Assembly: GCA_902702965.1 (NCBI GenBank)
Contig: CACRXP010000714.1
Location: forward strand, 162,930-226,929
Source: Spirometra erinaceieuropaei
Lineage: Eukaryota; Platyhelminthes; Cestoda; Diphyllobothriidea; Diphyllobothriidae
Reading direction: 5' to 3'
Length of the DNA: 64,000 nucleotides
This document shows positions 1 through 10,468 of this stretch, one piece after another. Numbering within the stretch: position 1 is the first letter of the stretch; every line of letters starts with the position of its first letter. The notes beneath the pieces are model-generated. The model saw only the letters and a program-made list of their open reading frames with translations, was not told where the DNA came from and ran no database searches. The position numbers were made by a program, and so were the translations under genes.

Positions 1-31
1 GTGGTGGTGGTGGTAGTGGTGGTGGTGGTGG
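1..31. repeat. GTG trinucleotide microsatellite
   Basis: The window opens in a run of GTG triplets with one GTA interruption. The repeat is cut by the window edge, so its full length is unknown. Confidence 0.9.
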
Positions 32-245
32 CGTTTTCGCAGGCACTACTTAGGCAAGGGTTGTCGGGTTGTTATTGCAGTGGTTCCGGGGAAGTACGAC
101 GAGGCCAATCTACAAGCGGAATATAAGTTTCTATCATAGACACTAGTGGTGGGGTCGATTGTTGGGGTTGCAGAACTGGGGTGATTGCAAATTGCAGTCG
201 CTTTGCTGGCATTGGTAGCTGTGATTCGGTTGGCTTCGTAGATTG
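1..245 (-). pseudogene. C-terminal fragment of the zinc-finger non-LTR retrotransposon family
   Basis: Read on the minus strand from about 245, the translation contains EATIYEANRITATNAS. This matches AAIYEANRIATAKAKREA in the C-terminal region of the longer element at 29-33 kb, which lies between its RT and zinc fingers. The similarity fades toward position 1, and no zinc finger is seen before the window edge. I read it as the tail of another, more diverged copy of the same element, entering from outside the window. Visible sequence: the matching residues. Inference: family membership and truncation. Confidence 0.6.
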
Positions 246-554
246 TTGCTTCAGTATTTACTACAAGTCTTTAGAGCGAGGCTATTCCGGGGTGCCGAAT
301 CGATCCTTGTAGATGCCTGAGGGGAATACGCGAGGTGTTTTGGGTCGCAATTCCTCCCTGTCTGGTACTTCATCCGGTGATGGGTTCGAGAGTGAATTCG
401 AGATGTCGGGCGAATGGAGGTTTTGTTCCAGCGATCACAGGTAGTCACATCGATCTCAAAATTGTATGCCTCGACAACTTCATTCGCGCTCGAGTACCTT
501 CGCCTTTTACCTTCTTCTTCTTCTTCTTCTTCTTCTTCTGCTTCTTCATGTTAC
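246..554. other. No gene seen; CTT microsatellite and a degenerate ribozyme-like motif
   Basis: This stretch holds a CTT microsatellite at 511-547 and, at 374-398, a diverged copy of the CTGATGA...GAAACGTC motif seen better at 10435 and 44252. The short ORFs over the CTT run are low-complexity artefacts. Confidence 0.6.
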
Positions 555-1345
555 GTGTCAATGGTGTGCGCAATTAACAGCACCCGCATTTCACCCCTCA
601 AATTAAAACAAGAATTTGTTCCTAACCACGAGTCATTCGATTGCGCCATGCCTCCGATGATCGAGAGCTGTCTTTCAAATGGAAGGTGACAACACATGAC
701 CAGTTGCGCAACCTACAAAACAATTCATTTTCACCCAGATGCTTGACCCTACTCCCTGCTGTGTGGGGAGGCACATAACAGAAGGGCTCACCGATGATGG
801 AGGCAGCAAGTGCAGACTGCAGAACCGTCAACAAGGAGCAAATCATCAGCCCACGGGTCGCAATTCCCACTGTAAAAACAGATCAAGACGCCTGAGGAGA
901 GTGTGTCCTCCTTCACCCCCTGCGTCAACCTCAAATTGTGCGAAGGCACAGGACGGGATAGCTGGAAAACCATTGACTACTGAACTAGAATGGAGCAGCA
1001 AGGAGTGAGCAGTGTGCTCAGCGAAAAAACACACTGTTTTGGTGGTGACGAGGTCGCATCACATGTATAGGACGGGAGCGTCTGCCATCGTGCCATGCGG
1101 TGTGACATTTTACTGCAGTCTGGCTGGCAAGCGGGAACCGTCCAATGGGCGAAGCAATCTGTCTGACACTAGTGCCATATAAGTAGCTTTGATTGATGCC
1201 CCAGTTCCAACTTCGGTGGCTTTTTAGACTTTGTGAGTTGATTTTCGGTTGTTCTATCCCCTAGTAGCAATGGTAGGTCGCCAATTCGAATATGAACCCT
1301 GTGTTGAATGTGCCTTTAAATATTGCCTAATAAATTCAACTCATA
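555..1345 (+). repeat. Direct repeat of 21165-21850 (X-block paralogue)
   Basis: Long near-identical stretches recur about 20.6 kb further on. One starts with AACAGCACCCGCATTTCACC here and AACAGCTCCCGCATCTCACC at 21180, followed by a shared run ending in ATCGAGAGCTGTCTTTCAAA. In both places the repeat leads directly into a DM9 exon, so it is probably the 5' flank or 5' intron of a duplicated DM9 gene. No independent coding sequence is supported here. Confidence 0.8.
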
Positions 1346-1449
1346 ATTTGAACTTGTATTTTCTGACATTAAATTGTGCTGAAAGTTCAAGGAGGTGTGT
1401 TTAACGGTGATGCTTCCCTACATTCCCTCCATATTCCACCATCTGACAG

Positions 1450-1591
1450 GCTCAATCATGACCAAAATAGGTAAAGGTCTACAGATGGGTCTGTCCTGGG
1501 TAAAAATAACAGCCGACGACACTCCAGACGGAGCTATTGATGTACAGCCTGGCATCTATGTCTGCTACGCCCTGTACAAATACCCGGAAAG
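1450..1591 (+). pseudogene. Truncated DM9 (DUF3421) exon
   Basis: After a splice-acceptor-like CTGACAG at 1443-1449, an ATG at 1458 opens a frame containing GLSWVKITADDTPDGAID and PGIYVCYALYK. This is the first half of a DM9 repeat, whose hallmarks are a W-V pair, then PDGA, then YVCxA. Compared with the paralogue at 21915 it lacks three codons, and the homology stops abruptly after the PGK-equivalent position near 1591. The frame then runs into unrelated sequence and stops at 1628. DM9 proteins are small, often lectin-like proteins known in insects, molluscs and flatworms. The missing half of the domain makes this copy a pseudogene by inference. Confidence 0.75.
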
Positions 1592-2490
1592 TAGTAATAA
1601 CGGGTTTGGTAGTTTGGCGAGAATTTGAACCAGTCGTCACAGGATGTTAGGTCGGCGTGCCCTGCGATGTATTTAAAGTACTTACTTTTACAAGCTGGAT
1701 TCCAAAATGTATTAGGTTAGTCATGAGTAGCAAATCTTCCCCATAAATTAATAGGTAACCTAAATGCACTGGTGCGGCATCAAATGTAAAATTTGACGAG
1801 AGTTGGACACTGAATTATAGCGGCTAGGCGGTACTGGGTCACGCAAGTGTGCGTTTGTGTGGGTGAGAGAGGGATTCGCTTTATTTTGAAACCATAAATT
1901 CAAAATTATCGGCAAAAAATGGCTTCATTCTCTAAGGGCAGTGAGTAAGCTGATAGATTATTCCGGAGTCAAAAGGTTTAACACAAAAGTAACGATTATT
2001 ATGAGGACAGCTCAAGTTTTCGCTTCTGTATTTCTGTCTCTTCACGCATAAGACAACACTCCCGGAATGGAAATACAGAAGCTCAAAAAGCCGATGTGCG
2101 ACAAGAGATTAGTCGGAAACCGCAGCGCATGGGGCGGTAAGACTTCGTAAAAATAAAATCAGAATGCAAGGGATAGGAAACGTCATCTATAATCCGACCA
2201 GCAAATTGCTTGACCGTTTTGAAATGTCGTTGTAGGATATTAACGACTAAAGCAGATGAGAAACACCAGTGGCATCTATGAATCGTCAGACCAAGAGTTG
2301 CGGTGTGTGGTAGGAACGTAAACGCCATTGCAATTTGACCGTCAATCTTGAGAAAGACTGAGATTTCCTCCCGTTTCATAACGCTTAAATCTTTAACCAT
2401 TAACGCGTCCTGGCAGTGTCATCATCATCAATTCTTGTGTAACAACTGGATGGCAATCCAGAGGGCATTTGTTACCAAGCCTTAGAGCAG
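1592..2490. other. Gene-poor stretch; one unrecognised minus-strand ORF
   Basis: No recognisable gene was found. An ATG-started minus-strand frame at 2083-2400 (105 codons) is open but matches nothing I know. It lies directly beside the fold-back element and could be chance or an old repeat product. Position 1600-1680 has a short stretch resembling tRNA-derived SINE sequence, but it is too diverged to call. Confidence 0.4.
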
Positions 2491-3490
2491 TACAGTGAGT
2501 GACCTATCTCATGAAATGTTGACTGAAATTCTGAAACACGTTCTCGATTAGGAAGGATTACTTAGGCGTGGTTGGAATACTAATTATCTTGCGGCATAAT
2601 CGTATAGTATTTTGGACTCGGCAGGATGTCGGCTTTTAAACACACTGCTTTTTAATCTCCTGAAAAAAACGTACTCGTTAAAAAAATGACTACTTAAGTA
2701 GCATGCATTTTTCTCATTGATTTTCGATGGCCATGCAAATTCAAATATATCTTATTGTAGCCATGAACAAAAATGTGCTTTCTTTCAGTCAATTAATAGA
2801 GAATCACCTCTTTTTTATATTTTTTATTCAAGGAAGATGTATAATTAGGCTTTAAAAAAGTTTCTTATTATGAGATTTTTTAAGACCGCGCAATGTCCAT
2901 TCACATAGCATCGTACCTGGCCGCTTATGACTGCTCCTCGTGAAATGTACAACATAGTCCGGATCCATTGCTAAATTTTATAAACTCTATATGGTATCTT
3001 CGTAAACGCATAAAGGAATATGTGATTTTCCTTACGTAGAAAGCATGCACCTTGTAAACTGAAATCGCTAAACGCTGATGCAATGGCAGATCTGGCTCAA
3101 AATTATTCAGAAATTGGAAAACTTTTTTAAAACCTAATTATACTCCGCCCTTGAATAAAAAATATGAAGAAGACGTGATTCTTTATTAACTGACTGAAAG
3201 AAAGCGCATTTTTGTTCATGGTTGCAATAAGATATATTTGAATTTGCATGGCCATCGAAAATCAATGAGAAAAATGCATGCTACATAAGTAGTCATTTTT
3301 TAACGAGTAAGTTTTTTTCAGGAGATTAAAAAGCAGTGTGTTTAAAAGCCGACATCCTGCCGAGTCCAAAATACTATACGATTATGCCGCAAGATAATTA
3401 GTATTCCAACCGCGCCTAAGTAATCCTTCCTAATCGAAAACATGTTTCAGAATTTCAGTCAACATTTCATGAGATAGGTCACTCACTGTA
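2491..3490. mobile_element. 1.0-kb fold-back element with mariner-like ends
   Basis: The outer 375 bp on each side are inverted copies of one another (about 2491-2867 and 3116-3490), with a loop of roughly 250 bp. The termini read TA-CAGTGAGTGACC... and ...GGTCACTCACTG-TA, that is, a CAGTG-type end bounded by TA. This is the known arrangement of Tc1/mariner inverted repeats and their TA target duplication. There is no transposase frame, so it would be a non-autonomous, MITE-like element. The loop at 2850-2925 resembles the conserved stretch at 13670-13745 in B1, suggesting a shared parent. Assignment to Tc1/mariner rests only on the ends. Confidence 0.8.
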
Positions 3491-3599
3491 TATTTACGGT
3501 GATATCGTTCGCCAGACTATCATAATTACGGGAAGGAAACAGGCATCTTTGTTTTTGCTGTGGTTCTACCAGCGCCAGTCAGCAGTCCTGTAAGATAAG
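3491..3599. other. Short spacer, nothing recognised
   Basis: Sequence between the fold-back element and the SINE, with no reading frame or repeat identified. Confidence 0.5.
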
Positions 3600-3830
3600 T
3601 AAATATGACCTCGGAATCTAGCGCCTGGAAAGTCATTGAAACCGCGTTCGAAGTTCAAGTCATCCCGTACTTTGGACTAGATCCTCCAGAGCTGATTAGG
3701 GGTAACAGGTCAGGAATAACTCTCCCAGGAGAAACTCAGAGACCTTGGTAGGATTCGAATGCGCGACGTCAAGGGCGAGGCTTGAGTATGACCAAAACTC
3801 TAACCATCTGAGTTCTGATACCCCGGATCG
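3600..3830 (-). repeat. tRNA-derived SINE (minus strand)
   Basis: On the minus strand a box-A-like TCAGATGGTTAGAG (plus 3798-3811) is followed by a box-B-like GCATTCGAATCC (plus 3751-3762), at the spacing of an RNA polymerase III tRNA promoter. The tRNA-like head continues into about 150 bp of unrelated body. The anticodon region does not fold into a convincing tRNA, so I call it a SINE rather than a tRNA gene. The 3' end is not sharply defined. Confidence 0.6.
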
Positions 3831-3836
3831 GCAGCC

Positions 3837-5456
3837 TTGATTTGGATCAAATTTGGGTCAAACGAATTACTGAAATCAGTTAATCAGTTGGAATTGGAAA
3901 CTCAGTTCGAGAACCTATGGAATCAAACCTATGACCTAGTGCCCTCTTCCACAGACAGTATCCAACACTTAAAATCAACACTGGTGAATTGCAGTTATCA
4001 GTACCTGAACAAGGGGCCAAAACTTCAGGGATTGCTGACAAAAGCACATGTGGAAAAGTTAAAAGAGCTTCGAGAGAACAAAGATATCCTGGTAACTAGA
4101 CCAGACAAAGGAACAGGCGTCTTTATAATGAACAGATCGGATTACGTAGCGAAAATACAGTCCATATTATCAGACGAGAAGAAATTCAAGAAGGGAGACA
4201 AAGAAAAGGATTGCACGGAAGAAGTAGAGACGAAACTGACCGACTGTCCAAGAAGGCTCCACACAGGGGGCCACATAAGCGACCGTGACCTAGAACAGCT
4301 TCGACCAGTCGGCACACATATCCCTCGACTATATGGCCTACCTAAAATCCATAAGGAAGGCCTGCCAGTCCGTCCTATTTTAGACATGCGAAACTCTCCG
4401 TATCATGCGATAGCAAAGTGGCTAGCAGAGAAACTCAAGCCTGTACAGCGTCAGCTAGCAACACGCAGCTACAGAGATACCTTTGAATTCATTGACGACA
4501 TCAAAGACCTTAACGTCAACGGCATGGTGATGTTCTCGCTAGACGTCTCATCACTTTTTACAAACATTCCGGTCACCGAGACAGTTGGCTACCTCTGTGA
4601 TTTTCTATCTGCCAGCCAGCAGGAAATAGGGATTCCGACGAATACACTCAAGGAACTATTACTAAGATGCACATTAAATGTGCAGTTCCTGTTGGACAAC
4701 CAACTCTATAGACAAGTAGACGGCGTTGCTATGGGCTCACCCCTTGGACCTCTCCTAGCAGGTGTCTTCATGGGAAAATTGGAGAGATTCCAACTAAGCG
4801 AACAGATCGATAAGCTTAAACATTACGGTCGCTATGTTGACGATATCTTTGCCATTGCCACTGCAGAAACCGATGTGGCAACCCTCTTAGATGCGGCAAA
4901 TCAGGCACATCCGCCGATCAAATTCACGCTGGAGATGGAAACGGCCGGTTCGCTCCCTTTCTTAGATGTTCTTCTAAGCAGGAGACCTGACGGGAGTGTC
5001 CGAAGAAGCGTCTATCGGAAGAAAACCTGGTCTGGACAATACACGAACTTCGCCAGTTTCGTACCCCTCCAACAAAAACGAAATCTCGTCCGATGTTTGG
5101 CACAAAAGGCTAGAAAAATTTGCTCAACAGATAGCATCGAGGAGGAGCTCAGAAAAATCCAGAACTTCCTTCGCGAAAACGGATATCCTGAAAGGTTTAT
5201 TGAAAAGAATATTGCTGAACGACCGATCAAACCCGCCACACCGACCGCCGAAAAGAAGACTTTGTTCCTCAAGGTCCCTTTTCAAGGGGACGCCGCGAGT
5301 GAACTCCTAAAGAGACGCCTTGATCAAGCTGTCTCGCGAACCTTCCCAGCAGCAAGGGTTCAAATAGCATTCTCCACTAACCCGATTTTACGTGGAGAAG
5401 GGAAGGATAAGTTGCCTGGGTTTTCTGGCACCTACAGGAAAGACGCATACTTCTGA
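3837..5456 (+). pseudogene. Penelope-like element reverse transcriptase, both ends truncated
   Basis: The 539-codon open frame carries a Penelope-like RT. In order it shows RPDKGTG (residues 88-94), LYGLPKIHK (165-173), PVRPILD (177-183), FSLDVSSLFTNIP (233-245, first catalytic Asp 236), GVAMGSPLGPLLAGVFM (296-312) and the catalytic YVDD (333-336). The conserved TNPIL-KDKLP stretch that precedes the GIY-YIG endonuclease is present near residues 513-525. Directly afterwards the frame runs into 15 unrelated codons whose DNA also occurs at 37300-37340. The frame begins with TTG rather than ATG, and N-terminal sequence expected of the family is missing. The RT core has no stop or frameshift, so insertion may be fairly recent. 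Without its endonuclease it should not be autonomous. Confidence 0.9.
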
Positions 5457-5475
5457 GTCCGTAAATTTTCGGAGT
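5414..5475 (+). repeat. Remnant of block C fused to the Penelope RT
   Basis: From about 5414 the sequence matches block C: CCTGGGTTTTCTGGC...CTACAGGAAAGACGCATACT recurs at 37300-37340, with a looser relative at 36690-36740. It marks the junction where the Penelope frame ends and the first tandem unit begins. C1 is therefore reduced to about 60 bp, compared with 5.5 kb for C2. Confidence 0.7.
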
Positions 5476-5589
5476 TATGTGGTAGCATGGCGACTGCATC
5501 CTACAAATACTGCCGTCCCTTGTGCATGAACTACCCATATCTGCCATTGCCTCTGGATTAAATTAAATTGGCAGCCTAAGCTTTGGTTT

Positions 5590-5870
5590 CGACGATATCC
5601 ACGATGTGTCCCACAGCAGAATTAGAGCAGGCATGGTGATTTGCACGTGAATTAGTTTATTATGATGGCGAACTAGCGCAGTATCTACCGCACGCTTTCT
5701 CTCTCTCTATTTCCCGCCCCTACCTGGTCTCGGTGTCAAAACAAGGCAGAATGAGCCGACAGAAACCCGCAAAAAATCATGCCGCCGCACCCTCAGGTTC
5801 ACAACTAGCAATGGCCAGGACCTTATTCAACCAACAAAGAATGGGAGGCTACTCGGATTCCAATTGATGC
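5590..5870 (+). repeat. Dispersed repeat family R, copy in B1
   Basis: A family of roughly 250-500 bp that recurs throughout the window in plus orientation. It has a head like CGATRTCCACCRTGTGYCCCA, then GG-GACGGTGACTTGCAC, a pyrimidine-rich stretch, GTCTCGGTGTCA-GACAAGG, and a GCAGGTGGCTGGCAC-like tail. Other copies lie near 7735, 15170, 28275, 28860, 39375, 41570, 49160 and 56255. No reading frame is conserved, and a SINE or 3'-UTR-derived repeat is likely. Confidence 0.6.
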
Positions 5871-5879
5871 GGCCCGCGC

Positions 5880-6640
5880 CTATCACACGCCGTCCCACTC
5901 ATCCCTACGTATATATCCAAAATATCCCCCCCCCCAGTGGTTGATATCTTCCTCAGAATGCTCGACATTCGACAAGAAGCCAGAATTCTGATAGAGAGAA
6001 TCCAGCCTTTCAAAATCTGCTGGACTGCCAAGAAGAAGACTCCATTTAGACAATAAAGGCTACTTTGACGGAAGTCAGTCTGTGGTAGAAAGTTGCACAC
6101 AGTAAATATGTCTGATGGCAATAGAAAAGATGGTAATCAACTGTCGTATGAACTTCACAGGTAAACTCTCTGTCAATATCCATAAACTGGGCTGTCTCAA
6201 TGACTGGATCTTCTCCTACGGTTATGGCAAAACTACGGTAAAATGAATCTGCAAAAGAAGCGAAGAACATTAATGCATTTGCAATTAATGTTGAGAATGT
6301 AAGGGATCATTGTAAAATAAATCTGTTATTCACTTGGCTTCTGGATAAATAGGAATAAGTCGCTGTCCGACGGTTTATCTGCTACGATAAGTTGAACTGT
6401 TTCCAAAATACCGTCATCGACTACGGATATAGGGTGACTACAATAAAATGGACCTGCAAAGAAGAGTGGCGATAGTGAGTGAATGCGCAATATCGATTGG
6501 AAGACAATGCTATACAATCAATCTTTCAGGACTTTTCTGAAAGAAATAAATTGGTATAGTCCATGGATGTTTGTTCTCCATTTGCAGAAATATAGTTCCG
6601 TATCCTATATTCGTTTTAGTACTATGTGGGTGTACAAAAG
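5880..6640 (-). pseudogene. Decayed B1 copy of the phase-1 exon gene (compare 56590-57368)
   Basis: Four exon equivalents are visible on the minus strand: E1 near 6640-6530, E2 at 6334-6453, E3 at 6141-6248 and E4 from 6024 downwards. E2 keeps its acceptor, and its frame reads SHPISVVDDGILETVQLIV. E3 is open (DREFTCEVHTT), but its donor is lost: the GT after ACGACAG in the other copies is TT here. E4 is frameshifted inside a G run near 5924-5934. Relative to the intact B3 copy this one cannot be spliced and translated as modelled. The protein family is not recognised. Confidence 0.55.
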
Positions 6641-6849
6641 CCATAGGCGCCTTAGTAGAGCGTAATCATGTTTTGATTATACCTCATCTGCTGGCTTTAA
6701 TGGCCTTAGCGAAAGTACCTCTCTAGCATCGACAATCAGGCGCTGAGTGTATGAGGACCGAACATCGAAGGTCAACGACTTGACGAAGCTCTCGGTCGGG
6801 ATTTGAGCTGACAACCCCCCCCCCCCACCTCCCGCCTGCACACCATATC

Positions 6850-7023
6850 CATGTAGACATCATCGTTGTACCCGTGAGACAGGCGATGGAGAAGGTGCCC
6901 GAACCAACCGAGTCAGATCTCTTAATTAGCCACATACACATTGTTGCGGTTTTGTTCATGCCAGTTCAGATCGCCTTCAATCAAGGCGAAATCTTCGACC
7001 TACCCCGAATAACAGAGACAGCA
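6850..7023 (+). pseudogene. B1 copy of a plus-strand exon candidate (compare 40639)
   Basis: The open frame contains RQAMEKVPEPTESDLL and QIAFNQGEIFDLPRI and is followed by a GTGAGT donor at 7024. The acceptor AG present in B2 is absent here because the upstream sequence has changed to a C-rich tract. Several of the differences from B2 are synonymous (for example GCG/GCA, GTG/GTA, CTC/CTA), a mild hint of past constraint. The protein is not recognised. Confidence 0.4.
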
Positions 7024-7399
7024 GTGAGTTAAAGCCTCCAGCGTTCGCTTGCCTCCGGTCTCGTTTGCTTGTGTGGGATCAATGACTAGACGGTATACAA
7101 GTGATGATCCGCAGATCCTCCCTGCCATTGTCTTTCCATGAGCAATAATCGATGGTACAGGTGTGAAGGAAATCAATAAGGGAAATGAACTAGATCGAAA
7201 TCGTTATCCCTGATTCGTTAGTATCCTACCGCTGTTCGGTGATTTATAGACCTCAAGTGAACTTGCATTTTCATGGATGCTGACTGTTACGTTACTGGTT
7301 ATCAAACCAGCAGGAAGAACGAGAGAGGAAGTGAATAAAGGGAAGATGGATCAAGGAGGATTATAGACAATGCTTAGAAAATTATCTTTACACCTCCGA

Positions 7400-7590
7400 T
7401 GAGGCAGCCAACTTAGTTTGCTCAATGTCTGCATTTGCGGACAAAGAAACTACGTCGGAAAAGCTGGACGACTGTTCCAAGCGCGAGCGAATGGCCGAAC
7501 ACGCGACAGTGGTGCAGAGAAATGACACCAGCCATCAAGATACGGTTCATTCCACGAGATCTGACTCCACATTTAGATTGTACTTGGCAT
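7400..7590 (+). pseudogene. Penelope GIY-YIG endonuclease fragment (B1)
   Basis: Using two frames, the translation gives a C-x-CG motif followed by an N-Y-V/x-T-G-R-like stretch and then RMAEHATVVQRNDTSHQ and HSTRSDSTFR. This is the start of the GIY-YIG domain that follows the RT in Penelope-like elements. A frameshift near 7480 separates the halves, and the fragment ends after HSTRS. It is collinear with 41222-41420 in B2, so it was already in the block before duplication. Confidence 0.6.
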
Positions 7591-7734
7591 TACAAGAGTG
7601 CCACGGACGGGTCTGCTTCGACCCTACAACCTGCAGGTATTATGGTCTAGCCAACGTTGAATGTCCTTAGTTTGAATTGGCCACTTTATAGGTTATATCG
7701 ACGCAAAGGGTTTTTCCGATGATACTTCAACCCT

Positions 7735-8240
7735 CATGACCGGCAATGTCCAGCAGCAGAGTGGAAGGAGGGACGGTGACTTGCACAGCCTCTACCGCAA
7801 TTTCTCCTCCCCCACCTGAGACTGATGTCAAGACGAAGTCAAGAAGACCGGTGGCGAGAGAGAACGCAAGTGGCTAGCACAGCGTAAATTCGAGCCTAGG
7901 CATACCACCACACTCTCTGGTTCACGACGTACACTGACCAGGACTTTACACAACAAGAGGAAAGACGGACGACTGAGATATCACGTAGCCGAAGTGCTAT
8001 GGAGGTCACAATAAGAAGCCACCATTGCAGCCTAACACTCAGACCATTAGTCGGCCGATCCACACAAACACACAATACTGGGCCGGTTGCGAGGTCCGAT
8101 TTATTCCGTCAATTGGTAACCTTCCAAGACACAGCTTTTAGTGCACCGATGCAGCTCCAAACGCACTCGACTGCTCATAGTGAGGAATATGTGCTGAGAC
8201 GGAATGGGTTTCACCGTGTTCACTGCCTTCTCGCTGCATT
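7735..8240 (+). repeat. Dispersed repeat family R, long copy in B1
   Basis: Contains the GACGGTGACTTGCAC, GTCAAGAAGACCGGTGGCGA and GCAGCCTAACACTCAGACC blocks shared with 28310-28790. It continues into a tail, CTTTTAGTGCACCGATGCAGC, that recurs at 28735-28800. Confidence 0.65.
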
Positions 8241-9439
8241 TTATAAAAAATAGACTACTTCATCGTTTTCAGTAAAGTGGGAATGAGAGTGACCGGATGG
8301 CAAACGCGTTCCTCGGGCGAAGTCCGCAAATAACATGGTCAATTCCATCACCAGGACGAGTTGGCAGGGCATGCTTTCGTTTCCAAAACTTTTGTACAAC
8401 TGAGGCTTCACTAAAAACCTGCAAATATTGTCCGGCTTCTAAAATTTGAGCTTTTTTCGCTTCCTCTTTGCCAAATCAGGGTTTCGGCGGGTAGATCCCG
8501 CACGCTCGGAGAGAAGGAAGTGTCTAGAAAATAAGGACGTACGATCATTGAAGAAAGGAATCTAACCCTCAGACGTTTCGGATTCTTGCTCCCATCCGTC
8601 ATCATTCTCCAATTACAGCCGCTTAGCTTTGGTCAGGATGTTTGATTTTCAATAGAAATCTTTTTTGGATTGCAACTATATGGGGCAGTCTGACAAAAGC
8701 GAGGTCATAAAAAGTTCATGAATCAGAGTGTGTGCGTGACAGCAGAAATAAATCAAATGTGAACCAAAACTGTTCTAATCTACCTGAACGACGTATGTCG
8801 AGGAAGGTTGATGCTACCGATTTCAGTCAAATCCAAGAGTGTGGTAGAAAGGAATTCAGCATGCGGAACTTCCAATTAGGCCAGGGGCAACTTAACCCAC
8901 ATTGTTTCAGACGACCTTAGAAGAGAAGGCAAGGGATCGGGTCAGTTTCCATTTAAGAGTGCCCTCGGGCTGATGGGATTTCGCATGCCTAAGTCGGCCT
9001 TAAGTTTAAATACATATTTCGTCCGAAAGCGCCTACAACAGTCTCGATGTATTTTACGCGCCTTAGAAATATCGATGCGGTCATAGCATTCTCCACTCTA
9101 CGGGAATCGAGTATGTGAGACTAACTTCAACCATAAGCAATAAGTTCGTCCCATCTAATGACAGAAGTCAAGGAGCTGCGAGAACTGGTTTATTCTATAC
9201 ATAGGGCAGTTTGTCGTGACTTATCTGCTGGCTTGTGTATCAAAGCAGACGTCCGTTAGCGGGAAAGCGTACGTCGTGATGTGTTGTTTGCGCGGGTTCC
9301 ACATGTCTCTGTCATCATGGGAGTATGTGTAGCTGAATGTCGGAAATGTGATTGGCTGTTTTGAGGGCGGAATTTGAAGGCGCTTGATCACAAGGGCAAA
9401 CGGGAAATAAACCACGGCGTCCGACGCGCGTGAAACAGT

Positions 9440-10130
9440 GAAATATTTTCTGCTCAGGCCTGAAGGATGGCCAAACGCTAACGGTGCGTCTGTAAGTCAC
9501 CGCTGGACTATATCCTCGTTCGGTGGCGAGATCGACAGAACGTGATGATGACCGAGGCGACCTGCGACGTTTATGGCTAGACGGATCATCGCCTCGCCAT
9601 CTCCAAGATGAACATAAACTTGTAGGAGGCCATAAGGTAAGCGACCATCAGGTAAGCTGAATACTGCATTGTTATCTTTGCCTGCTCACCGTTTGCATTT
9701 CAACAATCAACTGATCCAACGCCTGGAAGACCTGCCAGGTCCAGATGAAACCGCCTCCATGGAGAGAATCGATGGTGCCGACTACGGAGACCACCCCGGC
9801 TGTCCTCGACCGCGCACGTCATCAGCACCAAAACCAGTTTGACGAAAATGACGCCGTCATTGATAATCTGCTGGCCGAGAAGTACAGGCTGCAGGGAGCC
9901 TACCTCGACCGCCCAACGGATGAGAATAAACACGCCTTCTATAAATGCCGTCGCCTATCACAGCAACGATTGCGAAAAATGCAGGACTCCTGGATGACTC
10001 GTAAGGCCGAGGAGATCCAGACATACGTCGACCACAACGACTGACAGAATGTCTTCGCTGTATTCAGGGCAAACCACGGCCCCCGACCGGAAGATGCGCA
10101 TCCGTTCTCAGCTCTTATGGATCGACCCTT
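9440..10130 (+). pseudogene. Fragment of the zinc-finger non-LTR retrotransposon (end of EN to start of RT)
   Basis: The plus-strand translation matches the element at 29-33 kb: LDYILVRWRDRQN, a stop, then TDHRLAISKM (end of the APE endonuclease), then ATG-free linker, then QNQFDENDAVIDNLLAEKYR and QQRLRKMQDSW (region before the RT palm). Frames change several times and there are in-frame stops. Notably this fragment keeps the TDH catalytic triplet that is TDR in the longer copy. It is duplicated at 43270-43960 in B2. Confidence 0.8.
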
Positions 10131-10434
10131 TTGACGGGGTCGGTGGTGCGGCGGTCGATGTGAGACGCAAGCACAAGTGTTCTCAGTAGATCAACGAAAC
10201 GAAGTCCCTATAATCACAAATCAGAAACGAACATATCATCTCGGATGGTCAGGAAGCCGCGCAAGGATGGAATGCAAGCTGTCTTCTTAGGCAATTGTCT
10301 GCGGAAGTGCATCGCCTCGAGACTTCCTCCGGCTGATGAGGCCAACCAGTGAAGAGAGGAATATGGATTGAGTTCAGGCATTGGCGCAATACTGCAGTCC
10401 CTTGTGCATGAAGCGCCCATATCTGCTTTTTTAT

Positions 10435-10468
10435 CTGATGATGGGTTCGAGCAGGAATCCGGAACGTC
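10435..10468 (+). ncRNA. Hammerhead-ribozyme-like motif, B1 copy
   Basis: CTGATGA is followed by a six-pair helix (GGGTTC with GAATCC, loop GAGCAG) and then GGAACGTC. This is the order CUGAUGA - stem II - GAA(A) - GUC of a hammerhead core. In the B2 copy the last block is GAAACGTC. Penelope-like elements are known to carry hammerhead motifs with tiny stem III. Stem I is not evident here, so this may be a decayed or dimer-type form. Confidence 0.35.

Noticed and set aside
414..689. ORF with a serine run
   Set aside because: Produced by the CTT microsatellite at 511-547.
3745..3823. A tRNA gene on the minus strand
   Set aside because: Box A and box B are present, but the stems do not pair convincingly and the sequence continues into a SINE-like body.
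10444..10461. tRNA T-arm (GGGTTCGAGCAGGAATCC)
   Set aside because: No D-arm or acceptor stem nearby. The helix is better explained as part of the CTGATGA...GAAACGTC motif.
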